This document shows, piece after piece, positions 44,390-52,469 of a stretch of DNA of 56,099 nt. The stretch covers positions 1-56,099 of the forward strand of contig UQNC01000008.1 in NCBI GenBank assembly GCA_900542175.1, written 5' to 3'. Source of the stretch: an uncultured Collinsella sp. (lineage in GTDB: Bacteria; Actinomycetota; Coriobacteriia; Coriobacteriales; Coriobacteriaceae). The translations under genes were made by a program, and so were the position numbers. The notes beneath the pieces are model-generated. The model made no database searches. It was given only the letters and a program-made list of their open reading frames with translations, and was not told where the DNA came from. Numbering within the stretch: position 1 is the first letter of the stretch; every line of letters begins with the position of its first letter.

Positions 44390-45403
44390 TTACGCCATCG
44401 GGATGCGGTCGTGGTTGACTTGGCTGTAGAACAGGCGCTGGATCTCGGCGGCATCGCGTGACTGGCCGAGCGCCCACATGGTCTTGGCCACGAGCGTCTC
44501 GGTGGTCATGTCGTCGCCGCGCAAAATGCCCGGATGATCGGCGTAGGCACGGCCGACCTCATAAACACCCAGGTCAAGGCCCTCTTCGGGGACCTGCGTG
44601 GTCATAACGACGGTGCGGCCCGAATCGACCCAGCGGAAAATCGCCTCTTGGAACGACTCGCCCGACTCGCCAAACTCGGGGATACCGCCAATGCCAAAGG
44701 TCTCAAGGATTACAGCGTCGTAGCTATCGGCAAGGGCGTCGAGGATGCCCGGGTTTACGCCGGGCGTGAGCTTGAGTACAAATACGCGCGGGTCGATGCT
44801 GTCGTAGAAACGCACCGGGTTTTCGCCCTGATGCGTGCCGTGAAGCCCGTTGCGCACGATGCGGTCGTTGCGGATATAGGCGATGGGCGGATAGTTGACG
44901 CTAATGAACGCGTTAAAGCTCATGGTGCGCTGTTTGCGGGCGCGCGTACCGGCAATGGCTACGCCGCCAAACACGATTGAGACGTCGTGCGAGTGCTCGT
45001 CGAGCGCATAGAGCAGGCTCTGGTACAGGTTGAGCTTGGCGTCGGTAAAGGGATTGCCCATGGGCTTTTGCGAGCCGGTGAGTACGATAGGCTTGGGGCT
45101 GTCCTGAATCAGATAGGAAAGCGCCGCCGCGGTGTAGCTCATGGTGTCGGTGCCGTGCAGAATCACGAAGCCGTCGTGGTCGGCATAACCCTCGACGATG
45201 ACGTCGCGGATACGCATCCAGTCACTGGGGCGCATATTGGTGCTGTCGATGTTCATGGGCTGCACGACGTCGAGCTCGCAGAGGCCCGAGATCTCGGGGA
45301 CGCTCTGGGCGAGCTCCTCACCGGTCAGGGCGGGGGAGAGGCCGTTGCCGTCCTCGGTCGATGCGATGGTGCCGCCCGTGGCGATGAGAAGGATGCGCTT
45401 CAT
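44390..45403 (-). CDS. ansA: L-asparaginase
   Basis: Hydrolyses asparagine to aspartate and ammonia. 337 residues, cytoplasmic (type I-like; no signal peptide). Nucleophile Thr12 in LIATGGTIAS, the second Thr-Asp pair in ILHGTDTMSYTAAAL, and Lys in the TGSQKPMG block. Met 45403 is chosen as start since family members begin MKRILLIATGGT-like and AGGAA lies upstream. Confidence 0.94.
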   Translation of the reverse strand: MKRILLIATGGTIASTEDGNGLSPALTGEELAQSVPEISGLCELDVVQPMNIDSTNMRPSDWMRIRDVIVEGYADHDGFVILHGTDTMSYTAAALSYLIQDSPKPIVLTGSQKPMGNPFTDAKLNLYQSLLYALDEHSHDVSIVFGGVAIAGTRARKQRTMSFNAFISVNYPPIAYIRNDRIVRNGLHGTHQGENPVRFYDSIDPRVFVLKLTPGVNPGILDALADSYDAVILETFGIGGIPEFGESGESFQEAIFRWVDSGRTVVMTTQVPEEGLDLGVYEVGRAYADHPGILRGDDMTTETLVAKTMWALGQSRDAAEIQRLFYSQVNHDRIPMA

Positions 45404-45671
45404 GCTGGTATTCCTATCGGTTTTGTCGCCGCAAGGGCGGAGTCGTTCGGCAGTATTGTGGCACAGGGCGTCCAATGTTCAAACGTAATACATCATCTGT
45501 AATGTTTAGTAATACTTCAATTGCCGTCAAATAAGGGCCCAGGTCGTGCGTTTGCCGTGCGCTGATGGCCGCGAGGGACGAGAAACCCCATATAACGTGT
45601 ACACTATGGAAGTTATTTTCGTTCATTCACGCGGGTGGGCACCGGCTCCCCGCCAACAAGAGGGGGAAACC

Positions 45672-47270
45672 ATGGATCAAAAGGCTTCCGCAAAGGTCCT
45701 CGTACTCGACTTTGGTGCGCAGTACGGTCAGCTCATTGCCCGTCGCGTCCGCGACCTCAACGTGTATTCCGAGATCGTTCCCTGCGACATCTCGGCCGAT
45801 GAGATTCGCGAGATGAACGCCTCTGCGCTCATCCTTTCCGGCGGCCCGGCCTCCGTGTACGCCGAGGACGCTCCGTCCATCGATCCCGCCATCTTTGACC
45901 TTGGCCTTCCCGTCCTGGGCTTTTGCTACGGCCATCAGATCACGGCCGTGACGCTCGGCGGCAAGGTCGGCCACTCCGAGGTGGGCGAGTACGGCCGCGC
46001 CACCATCACGCGCACGGCTGGCGCCAAGCTCTTTAACTCCACGCCCATGGAGCAGACCGTGTGGATGAGCCACCGCGACGCCGTGTCCGAGGTGCCCGAG
46101 GGCTTTACCGTTACCGCCAGCACCGACGTATGCCCGGTTGCCGCCATGGAGTGCGTCGAGCGCAAGATTTTCACCACGCAGTTCCACCCCGAGGTCAAGC
46201 ACTCCGAGTACGGTCAGCAGCTGCTGAGCAACTTCCTGTTTGAGATCTGCGGCCTGGAGCCCAACTGGAGCATGGACAACCTGGTCGAGACCATGACGGC
46301 CGAGTTCCGCGAGAAGGTCGGCGACGACCGCGTGATTCTGGCCCTGTCCGGTGGCGTCGACTCCTCCGTCGTGGCTGCGCTGGGCGCTCGCGCCGTGGGC
46401 AAGCAGATGACCTGCGTGTTCATCAACCACGGCCTGCTGCGCAAGGGCGAGCCCGAGCAGGTGGAGGAGGTCTTCACCAAGCAGTTTGACGTCGACTTTA
46501 TCCACGTCCACGCCGAGGACCGCTACGCCGAGCTTCTGGCCGGCGTGACCGAGCCCGAGGAGAAGCGCCGCATCATCGGCACGCAGTTCTGGAAAGAGTT
46601 CTTCGCGGTCGCCCAGCAGCTCGAGTGCGACGGCAAGCCGGTCAAGTACCTGGCTCAGGGCACCATCTACCCCGACATCATCGAGTCCGGCGCGCGCAAG
46701 ACGGGCGGCAAGACGGCCACCATCAAGAGCCACCACAACCTGATCCCGTTCCCCGAGGGCGTGCACTTCGACCTTATCGAGCCGCTCGACCACTTCTTTA
46801 AGGACGAGGTCCGTGCACTTGGTCTGGCGCTGGGCCTGCCGGGTAACATCGTGTTCCGCCAGCCTTTCCCGGGCCCGGGTCTGGCCATCCGCATCATCGG
46901 CGCGGTCGACAAGGAGAAGCTCGAGATCCTCAAGAATGCCGACGCCATCGTGCGCGAGGAGCTCGACGCCTATAACCAGCGTCTGTTTGAGCAGACCGGC
47001 GAGCGCAACTCCGAGCATAGCTGCTGGCAGTATTTCGCCGTCCTGCCCGACATTAAGTCCGTCGGCGTTATGGGCGACGAGCGCACCTACCAGCGCCCAA
47101 TTATCCTGCGTGCAGTCGAGTCCAGCGATGCCATGACCGCCGACTGGGCCAAGCTGCCCTACGACGTCCTGGCCCGCATCTCCGGCCGCATCGTGGCCGA
47201 GGTTCCCGGCGCCAACCGCGTGTGCTACGACATCACGTCCAAGCCGCCCGCGACGATTGAGTGGGAATAG
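45672..47270 (+). CDS. guaA: GMP synthase (glutamine-hydrolysing)
   Basis: Converts XMP to GMP. 532 residues: class I glutaminase domain (Cys in GFCYGHQITA, ~84; FHPEV His/Glu), ATP pyrophosphatase domain (SGGVDSSVV, ~226), and C-terminal dimerisation domain ending in IEWE. The stop region is the left end of a 17-bp direct repeat, so the 3' end serves as an attachment site while keeping the reading frame intact. ATG 45672 is behind AGAGGGGGA. Confidence 0.97.
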   Translation: MDQKASAKVLVLDFGAQYGQLIARRVRDLNVYSEIVPCDISADEIREMNASALILSGGPASVYAEDAPSIDPAIFDLGLPVLGFCYGHQITAVTLGGKVGHSEVGEYGRATITRTAGAKLFNSTPMEQTVWMSHRDAVSEVPEGFTVTASTDVCPVAAMECVERKIFTTQFHPEVKHSEYGQQLLSNFLFEICGLEPNWSMDNLVETMTAEFREKVGDDRVILALSGGVDSSVVAALGARAVGKQMTCVFINHGLLRKGEPEQVEEVFTKQFDVDFIHVHAEDRYAELLAGVTEPEEKRRIIGTQFWKEFFAVAQQLECDGKPVKYLAQGTIYPDIIESGARKTGGKTATIKSHHNLIPFPEGVHFDLIEPLDHFFKDEVRALGLALGLPGNIVFRQPFPGPGLAIRIIGAVDKEKLEILKNADAIVREELDAYNQRLFEQTGERNSEHSCWQYFAVLPDIKSVGVMGDERTYQRPIILRAVESSDAMTADWAKLPYDVLARISGRIVAEVPGANRVCYDITSKPPATIEWE

Positions 47271-47272
47271 AA
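47256..47272 (+). mobile_element. Left attachment repeat in the 3' end of guaA
   Basis: ATTGAGTGGGAATAGAA encodes the last guaA codons and stop. An identical 17-mer lies at 49816-49832. The 3' end of guaA is a known target of tyrosine-recombinase elements, with a GAGTGGGAATA core. Confidence 0.85.
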
Positions 47273-47304
47273 CATACGTTCGATAAAATAATATAGTATC
47301 AGAT

Positions 47305-47338
47305 AGCGGGCACGGTTTCAATTGAATCCGTGCCCGCT
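47305..47338 (+). terminator. guaA: Hairpin behind guaA
   Basis: Perfect 11-bp stem AGCGGGCACGG / CCGTGCCCGCT with a 12-nt loop, but no T run. It lies inside the element just past the left repeat, so it replaced or moved with the native guaA stop. Confidence 0.65.
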
Positions 47339-47424
47339 GCTGTATGCGTGTCCTTGCACGCCCAATATGCGCCGTAAAAGCCGTCTTCTTCGACGTCAAA
47401 GTGAATGCGCTTCGTTTTCGCCTC

Positions 47425-48255
47425 TCAAAATCTTATTTTCACGATTTGCATTTTCATCCCGTTGTCACCGACCCTTGCGAGAAACCGGAAAAAGCAGCTG
47501 ACAGAAGAGTCTCTCAAATCGTTGTAGCCCAGCATATAGCCGCGACTTGTGACCTGCAGACGGCTGTCCCACGTGCCGATTTCCTTGGCGGCATCCGAAA
47601 CCGCAAAATATGCCCCCACATCCTTGATTTTTGCAGTCTTAAGCCATGTTTTTGCGATCATCTTTACCGCCGTCCGATTGGCAGCATCAAAGACCAGCAC
47701 ACTGCCGGGGAAAGCGTCCGCCATCCCCCGCACCAGTTCCCGGACCTGCTGGGTCAGAAAGTAATAGAACACCCCGGAGGCAAAGAACACCGCCCCGCCG
47801 GATGCATCGATTTTGTCAAACCATGTGGGGTCTTTCAGGTCGCAGGGGATGTTTTGCTCCCGCTCCCCGGCGGGCAGCAGCTGCTGCCGCAAGGCAATCA
47901 CATCCGGGAAGTCCAGATTGTAGATCTTGCATCTACCGTTGTCGCAGGTTCTGCCGGTGTTGTCCAGCCCGCAGCCCAGATTGACCACCGCCGCATTGGG
48001 GTGGTCTTTCAGGTAATCCCGCACCTCGAAAGCAAGATCACCCTGCCGCATGGCCACCTCCAGCGCACCAAAGCGCTGCATCAGGCTGCGGGAGTTTTTC
48101 TCTGCCTCTGAAAAGTCGTAGTCGATCTGGTCGAGCAGACGAACCGCTGTTTCATCCCTGTAAAGGTTCGGGTACAACTCCGTACACAGCTTCCGGGAAT
48201 ACAGCGGAAGGATCAGCGTCTCCTGCACGGTGTTTTTCTCAATTTTACATTTCAT
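47425..48255 (-). CDS. SAM-dependent methyltransferase of the leucine-carboxyl-methyltransferase type
   Basis: 276 residues. The SAM motif VVNLGCGLDNTGRTCDNG and the following NLDFPDVIALR are typical of the LCM/PPM family that O-methylates carboxyl or small-molecule acids. Codon and base use are visibly less GC-rich than guaA, fitting recent arrival. Third gene of a minus-strand set of three methyltransferases inside the guaA-targeted element. Substrate unknown; a metabolite O-methyltransferase is as likely as a protein methylase. Confidence 0.85.
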   Translation of the reverse strand: MKCKIEKNTVQETLILPLYSRKLCTELYPNLYRDETAVRLLDQIDYDFSEAEKNSRSLMQRFGALEVAMRQGDLAFEVRDYLKDHPNAAVVNLGCGLDNTGRTCDNGRCKIYNLDFPDVIALRQQLLPAGEREQNIPCDLKDPTWFDKIDASGGAVFFASGVFYYFLTQQVRELVRGMADAFPGSVLVFDAANRTAVKMIAKTWLKTAKIKDVGAYFAVSDAAKEIGTWDSRLQVTSRGYMLGYNDLRDSSVSCFFRFLARVGDNGMKMQIVKIRF

Positions 48256-48266
48256 AGGTTTCTTCC

Positions 48267-48365
48267 TCAGTGAATAAAAATTGTCATAATTGCCGCCAGC
48301 ACAGCCGCTATGACCGTCATGCCTAACTCATGTGCAGGATGGATGCAAAAATGCCCGTGCTTGAT
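48267..48365 (-). CDS. Possible 32-residue metal-site microprotein, start degenerate
   Basis: Between two methyltransferase genes the minus strand encodes IKHGHFCIHPAHELG followed by a 17-residue hydrophobic stretch ending in FIH and TGA. A His/Cys cluster next to one membrane helix looks like a real small protein. The codon where Met is expected is ATC (48363-48365), so it is either started at a rare codon, shortened to Met 16, or a pseudogene. It overlaps no other gene and ends 12 nt before the next start. Confidence 0.35.
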   Translation of the reverse strand: MKHGHFCIHPAHELGMTVIAAVLAAIMTIFIH

Positions 48366-48369
48366 GCCC

Positions 48370-48975
48370 CTACTTCCGCGCCGTGACGCAGAGCCACTTT
48401 TTCTTTTTGTGTATCTGCACCTCGTGAAAACCCGCCTGCTCCAGACATGCCTTTAATTCAATGTCCTTGTAGATGGTCATGCCGCCGATGATCTGCGTCC
48501 ACCTCTCGTCCTTGTCCGTATCGCCATTGCTCTCGTTGCAGATAAGAATTGTTCCGCCTGGCTTCAGCGTCCGCCAGACCTCGCGGAAGCATCGGGGCAA
48601 ATCAGGCCAAAAATAGACGGTCTCAAAGGCCGTGGCAGCATCGAAGTAGCTATCATCAAACGCCATATCCGCCACACTGCCTTGCAAGACGGCGCAACGC
48701 CCCTCCTGAATTGCAGTTCGGTTGAGCTTTCTAGCCTTCTCCACGCTGACGGGCGAATAGTCGATGCCCTTGACGACGCCATACAGGCATTTTTTCAGCA
48801 GCCGTTTTATGTTTGCCCCGCCGCCGCAGCCGCAATCCAGCACCTTTGCGTTTGGCGTAAGTCGTAGAAACTGAAGTCCCCACCGCGCCACAGGGCTGTG
48901 GCCCAGGTTCATCATGGCAACCATTAGTTTTCCGCCGAGGCCCACGGGCTTGCGGGTGTTTTCAAAGAACGACAT
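48370..48975 (-). CDS. Class I SAM-dependent methyltransferase (Methyltransf_11 type)
   Basis: 201 residues. Motif I VLDCGCGGGANIKRLL, GIDYSPVSVEKARK acidic loop, the FDAATAFETVYFWPDL motif and LKPGGTILICNE are all clear. Homologues of this pattern occur in Firmicutes, consistent with transfer. ATG 48975 has GGAGGGG 7 nt upstream and overlaps the preceding gene by 14 nt, so the pair is translationally coupled. Substrate unknown; the KKKKW tail is basic. Confidence 0.88.
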   Translation of the reverse strand: MSFFENTRKPVGLGGKLMVAMMNLGHSPVARWGLQFLRLTPNAKVLDCGCGGGANIKRLLKKCLYGVVKGIDYSPVSVEKARKLNRTAIQEGRCAVLQGSVADMAFDDSYFDAATAFETVYFWPDLPRCFREVWRTLKPGGTILICNESNGDTDKDERWTQIIGGMTIYKDIELKACLEQAGFHEVQIHKKKKWLCVTARK

Positions 48976-49591
48976 CTGGCCCCTCCGATTTCGTGCATTC
49001 CGCATAGGTCAACGGGAACGAGGCCTTCAGCACCGCGCTTTTCCGCACCGCCCAGCCGTTTTGACGCAGGAAACGCAGGTATTCCTCGCTTGTCCATCTG
49101 CTGTGGAGGGGGAATCCCGCCATACTCATGAAAAAGGCTTTTGCCTTGCCGGAAACCGAGTTCCCCGCGTGGGTGAAGGTTGGCGCGATGAGCACGCCGT
49201 CGTCCTTCAGCACCCGCCTGATTTCGTGCAGGGCCTTTTCCGGATGCGGCACTATGTGAAGTGCGTTGGACACGATCACCACTTCGAAGGACTTCTGTGC
49301 ATAGGGCAGGCGGAACATATCTTGTACGGAAAAGTGCAGCTTTGCGGATTGATTGTCCCGCTTTGCTTCAAGGATCATCTTTGCAGAGGCGTCCGTAGCC
49401 TCGATGCGCGCCGCCGCATCCACGACGCTCTTTGCGATAAGCCCCGTGCCGGTGGCAACCTCCAGCACGGTCTTTGCTTTCACCACCGGCCGGATCAGCC
49501 CATACATCTTCTCATACGCCGCCCGGTCGTTTCGCATGAAACGGTCATACCGACCGGCGTTCTTGTCCCAGAAACCCTCGCGTCCGTGCAT
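48962..49591 (-). CDS. Class I SAM-dependent methyltransferase, first of the element's operon
   Basis: 209 residues. VLEVATGTGLIAKSVV (motif I), IEATDASAKMILEAK, FEVVIVSNALHIVPHPEKALHEI and LKDDGVLIAPTF match UbiE/Methyltransf_11 enzymes. ATG 49591 is used; the frame continues five codons to a TTG. A perfect inverted repeat (49611-49628) 20 nt upstream probably controls the whole set. Fewer GC-rich codons than core genes. Confidence 0.88.
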   Translation of the reverse strand: MHGREGFWDKNAGRYDRFMRNDRAAYEKMYGLIRPVVKAKTVLEVATGTGLIAKSVVDAAARIEATDASAKMILEAKRDNQSAKLHFSVQDMFRLPYAQKSFEVVIVSNALHIVPHPEKALHEIRRVLKDDGVLIAPTFTHAGNSVSGKAKAFFMSMAGFPLHSRWTSEEYLRFLRQNGWAVRKSAVLKASFPLTYAECTKSEGPDVVL

Positions 49592-49610
49592 GGCTGTCGC
49601 CCCCAAACAG

Positions 49611-49628
49611 TTAGAGCCATCTAACTAT
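49611..49628. promoter_or_regulatory. Operator ahead of the methyltransferase operon
   Basis: AGTTAGA-GCCA-TCTAACT, a perfect 7+7 inverted repeat. The half-site faintly recalls DtxR/MntR-type sites, which would fit metal-responsive control, but the repressor is not encoded in the element and this link is speculative. Confidence 0.6.
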
Positions 49629-49815
49629 AACACACGAATCATGCAGTAAGATGAGGCTAACCTTCTTTTCTAGGCTAAGACGCATCTCTTCGGTTTTCGC
49701 TTATAACGGCGCGAATCAGATACTAGGCTGGAGCTGAAGAAAGAGCTCGGCGGACAGGTAGGTCGATACCGGTTCCCGGAACGGTGATCCAGCCAATTAC
49801 ACCAGGGCCCTAGTC

Positions 49816-49832
49816 ATTGAGTGGGAATAGAA
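49816..49832 (+). mobile_element. Right attachment repeat of the guaA-targeted element
   Basis: Exact copy of the last 17 bases at the guaA 3' end (47256-47272). It defines a 2.56-kb segment holding three methyltransferases and no integrase, so the element is a remnant or depends on another element for excision. Confidence 0.85.
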
Positions 49833-49839
49833 AATTCCT

Positions 49840-49890
49840 TAGTTATGGGGGTATTAATTTGATTTCCTTTAGGATACACCCCCATAACTA
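49840..49890. terminator. Hairpin beside the right attachment repeat
   Basis: TAGTTATGGGGGT / ACCCCCATAACTA, a perfect 13-bp stem with a 25-nt loop, 7 nt beyond the right repeat. This could be the original guaA terminator displaced by the insertion, or recombinase arm sites. Confidence 0.5.
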
Positions 49891-50154
49891 TATGAATTGA
49901 CCTGCTGACTCCAATGAAGATTGGAGGGTAACGGCCAGGGGCGACGGCCCAGCGAGTGTTATTTTGCGAGCCATGCGCGTTGAAAGCGACCTTTCGTGGC
50001 ATAAGCTACTTGCCGGAAGCCGCGGCTTTCAGAGTACGGCTTACGTGTACGTTTAACCTCCGTGGGCGACGGGGTGCCGCAAGGCGTAGAATATCGCCCA
50101 CCTGTAGGGGCCTGCAGCGATGCGGGCCCCACTTCGTATGAAGAGGCGCAACCG

Positions 50155-50604
50155 GTGAAGGTCGTATCCATCTCCCAGGACTTCTTCGACCTCGTCGAGG
50201 GCGACCGCGAGCTCATGCTTAAGCACAATCCCCCCTGCATCGTGGTGGTGAGGCTGCGTTTCCGCGGAAAGCGCAGGGACTTCGCCGTGCCGCTGCATTC
50301 CAACATCGCCCCCAACGTGCCCAAAGACCAGTACTTTGCGTTGCCACCCCGCCCCACGACGAGCCCCGGCTGTCGCCACGGCATCCACTACATCAAGATG
50401 TTCCCCATAACCAAGTCCTACCAGCGCCGCTTCAGGACCGAGGGCTCGGCCTACTACGAGACGCTCCAGCGCATCATCGACGGCAACACCAAGCGCATTG
50501 TCTCCGAGTGCCAGGCGTACCTCGACCGCTGCGAGCGCGAGGGAAGGCCCCGCTTCGCCGTCGACATCGACCGTATCGTGGGGCTGCTGGAGGGCGAGAA
50601 GTAG
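50155..50604 (+). CDS. ToxN/AbiQ-like endoribonuclease candidate
   Basis: 149 residues. The order of motifs recalls type III toxins: a start with KVVSISQDFFD, a central strand CIVVVRLRFRGKRRDFAVPL followed by HSN (PLTS in ToxN), and GIHYIKMFPITKSY (INLNNMIPI in AbiQ), then a helical C-terminus. GTG 50155 is behind GAAGAGG; there is no ATG in frame upstream. Such toxins need an upstream repeat RNA, which I cannot find. Identity is a judgement from motif order, not a search; the fallback name is hypothetical protein. Confidence 0.45.
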   Translation: MKVVSISQDFFDLVEGDRELMLKHNPPCIVVVRLRFRGKRRDFAVPLHSNIAPNVPKDQYFALPPRPTTSPGCRHGIHYIKMFPITKSYQRRFRTEGSAYYETLQRIIDGNTKRIVSECQAYLDRCEREGRPRFAVDIDRIVGLLEGEK

Positions 50605-50743
50605 GGCACCTCGGCTCAGTCTCGAGCCATGTGGAGTCGCTCCGCATTTTTGAACGCCGCGCGCCCCAAATACCCGAGAAATAGGCCATGAGGTGCGGCG
50701 GCGCACTCGTGCCTGCGCGCAGCCATCTCCATCAGCGTCTACG

Positions 50744-51361
50744 GTGCGCTACAACATCGCGGGCAAACCGCCTGACAAGCCGAGCATTCTGATCGTTCCG
50801 TCTATGAGCTACGTTGCCGTGCGGGGCAAGGGCGATCCCAATGCCGAAGGCGGCGCGTAGCAGAACGCGCTGCCGATGCCCTACGGCGTTGCCTATACCA
50901 TCAAGATGTCGAAGAAGGGGCCGCGTGAAATCGAAGGCTATTTCGACTTCGTCGTGCCGCCACTCGAGGGCTTCTGGTGGCAAGACCGCGCCGATGGCGA
51001 GATCGATTACACGAGGAAGGACGACTTCAACTTTATCTCGTGCATCCGCCTGCCCGATTTCGTCACTCGCGAGGACTTCGACTGGGCCGTTTCGGAAGCT
51101 GCCACCAAGAAGAAGCTGGACTTCTCGGCGGTCGAGCTGCTGAGGGTCGACGAGGGCCTTTGCGTTCAGTGCATGCACACTGGGCCTTACGACGACGAGC
51201 CGACGACCATAGACGCCATGCGCACATTTGCAGCGGAACGGGGCTACGCCCCCGACTTCTCCGAATTCCGCCTGCACCACGAAATCTACCTTTCCGATCC
51301 GCGCAAGTGTGTGCCGGAGAAGCTCAAGACCGTGATCCGCCATTCCATCAAGCCGATTTAG
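50744..51361 (+). pseudogene. GyrI-like (small-molecule-binding) protein, nonsense mutation
   Basis: The reading frame carries SILIVPSMSYVAVRGKGDPN, then TAG (50858-50860) where relatives have the Tyr codon of a GGAYQ-like motif, then YGVAYTIKMS, VVPPLEGFWWQ and the remaining GyrI-like domain to 51361. One base change explains the stop. The 5' end also lacks a good start: there is only a GTG at 50744 without a ribosome site. The 161-residue part from ATG 50876 is open but lacks the N-terminal strand. Confidence 0.8.
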
Positions 51362-51430
51362 CGAAACGAGCGCCGCCGTGCGGTCCGGCTTTTGGGGTTT
51401 ATCAATTGGCAGTCCGCGATGATCGAGCAG

Positions 51431-51452
51431 GCTCCTGCCTCCCGGCAGGAGC
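51431..51452. terminator. Hairpin behind the GyrI-like pseudogene
   Basis: GCTCCTGCC-TCCC-GGCAGGAGC, a perfect 9-bp stem followed by GTAATTCCTTT on +. A plausible old terminator. Confidence 0.6.
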
Positions 51453-51470
51453 GTAATTCCTTTAGTCGAT

Positions 51471-51731
51471 TCATCTCGAGGTGCGTTCTTTGCTCATCTT
51501 GTGGCGCAGAGTTATGAAACTCCCAAAAGTGTAATCAGATTCGAGTTTTAGGAGCAGCTCTTGAAATGCAGCAGACTCAGGAATCGTGACAGGTACCTCG
51601 AGGAAGCGATGCTCTTTCGTGATGCCGACCTTATCAAGGTAAGCACGGGCGCGCGAAGGACAAAGCGCAGGGGACGACCTCTCTAGGCCACACGTTACGC
51701 TCTGCGCGTCAAGGCGCTCCTCAAGACGAAT
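51471..51731 (-). pseudogene. Gene remnant, unidentified
   Basis: The minus strand has an 86-codon open stretch without a start codon, running from a stop at 51732 to TGA at 51471. The part RAYLDKVGITKEHRFLEVPV to RHKMSKERTSR looks protein-like, so this may be the 3' end of a decayed gene. No family recognised. The rest of 51362-51802 is empty. Confidence 0.35.
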
Positions 51732-51802
51732 TCAAATGAATGAGTGAGCATCATTGTCCCCGAGGACAAAGCGAGGCCGTTTTAGGGGCAGTGAAACTGG
51801 AT

Positions 51803-51952
51803 TTATCGATCCTCTTGATCCAATCCAAGTTCTTTCAACTCTTTTTCGTTTTGGATATCTTCAGCGGTATTCTTGCCAGTGACAGCACCGTAGGCCTCTT
51901 TTATGCTGTTTTTCACTGCCCATTTGATAACGAAATACAGCGCAATCATCAT
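51803..51952 (-). CDS. Small single-pass membrane protein
   Basis: 49 residues: MMIALYFVIKWAVKNSIKEA, one membrane helix, followed by a charged tail ending in ELGLDQEDR. Similar short helix-plus-acidic-tail proteins occur in gut Firmicutes and Actinobacteria (DUF6019-like). A ribosome site is not evident, so the start may be non-ATG or the gene slightly truncated. Confidence 0.5.
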   Translation of the reverse strand: MMIALYFVIKWAVKNSIKEAYGAVTGKNTAEDIQNEKELKELGLDQEDR

Positions 51953-52086
51953 TCCGAGCAGTTGCGGTGAGTGTCGACATTCGCCGATATAACATGGACA
52001 CAACGTCCCGTTTGTGTTCTTCAATCGCCTGCACGTTCTTCCTATTCTTGGGTTGTCGAACAAGCCATAGAGAAAAGGAAGAAAAC

Positions 52087-52440
52087 ATGGACACCGACAA
52101 GACCTGCGCGGAATCGATCGCCAAGCAATACGCGCCCAAAAGCGCCTCCAAGCTCACCGCGCTCAAGAAGCTCGATGCCAAAGCAAAGCGCCCCGCGAAC
52201 GGCTTCGCCTACAGCTTTGGCCTCGCTTCCTCGCTGTTGTTGGGTGTGGGCATGTGCCTGACCATGGGTGTGCTGGGACCTGGCGAGGGCACGTTGTTTG
52301 TGCTCGGAATCGTCCTTGGTATCTTGGGTATCGCAGGCGCAAGCGTGAACCTTGTCCTGTATCGCTGGATTCTGGAAACCTCTAAGAAGAAATACGCCTT
52401 TGAGATAATGGAGCTTGCCAAGGGAATTGCCGGCGAATAG
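52087..52440 (+). CDS. Two-helix membrane protein, conserved in gut bacteria
   Basis: 117 residues: a soluble helical start (MDTDKTCAESIAKQYAPK and a Lys-rich LDAKAKRP stretch), two membrane helices (~41-61 and ~67-91), and a short cytoplasmic tail ending in FEIMELAKGIAGE. Related sequences are sometimes labelled dihydropteridine reductase without evidence; nothing here supports an enzyme. AGGAAG precedes ATG 52087. It lies 29 nt ahead of the TetR gene and is probably co-transcribed and controlled by it. Confidence 0.75.
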   Translation: MDTDKTCAESIAKQYAPKSASKLTALKKLDAKAKRPANGFAYSFGLASSLLLGVGMCLTMGVLGPGEGTLFVLGIVLGILGIAGASVNLVLYRWILETSKKKYAFEIMELAKGIAGE

Positions 52441-52469
52441 CTTTTGGCATCAGGGAGAGGCAGGCTTGG

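Larger units (their letters stand above)
49629..50154. other. Intergenic zone around the right attachment repeat
   Basis: 526 nt without a gene. It holds the right repeat (49816-49832), a 13-bp hairpin (49840-49890), CTCCAAT-GAAG-ATTGGAG (~49909-49926), GTGGGCGA / TCGCCCAC (~50063-50100) and GGGGCC / GGCCCC (50107-50130). The last two precede the ToxN-like gene. No tandem-repeat antitoxin RNA was found. Confidence 0.5.

Noticed and set aside
45627..47399. Minus-strand 590-codon frame opposite guaA
   Set aside because: No motif, crosses the guaA promoter and stop; shadow frame.
49900..50154. Type III antitoxin repeats ahead of the ToxN-like gene
   Set aside because: GGGCGACGG occurs twice, but no tandem unit of 20-45 nt is repeated.
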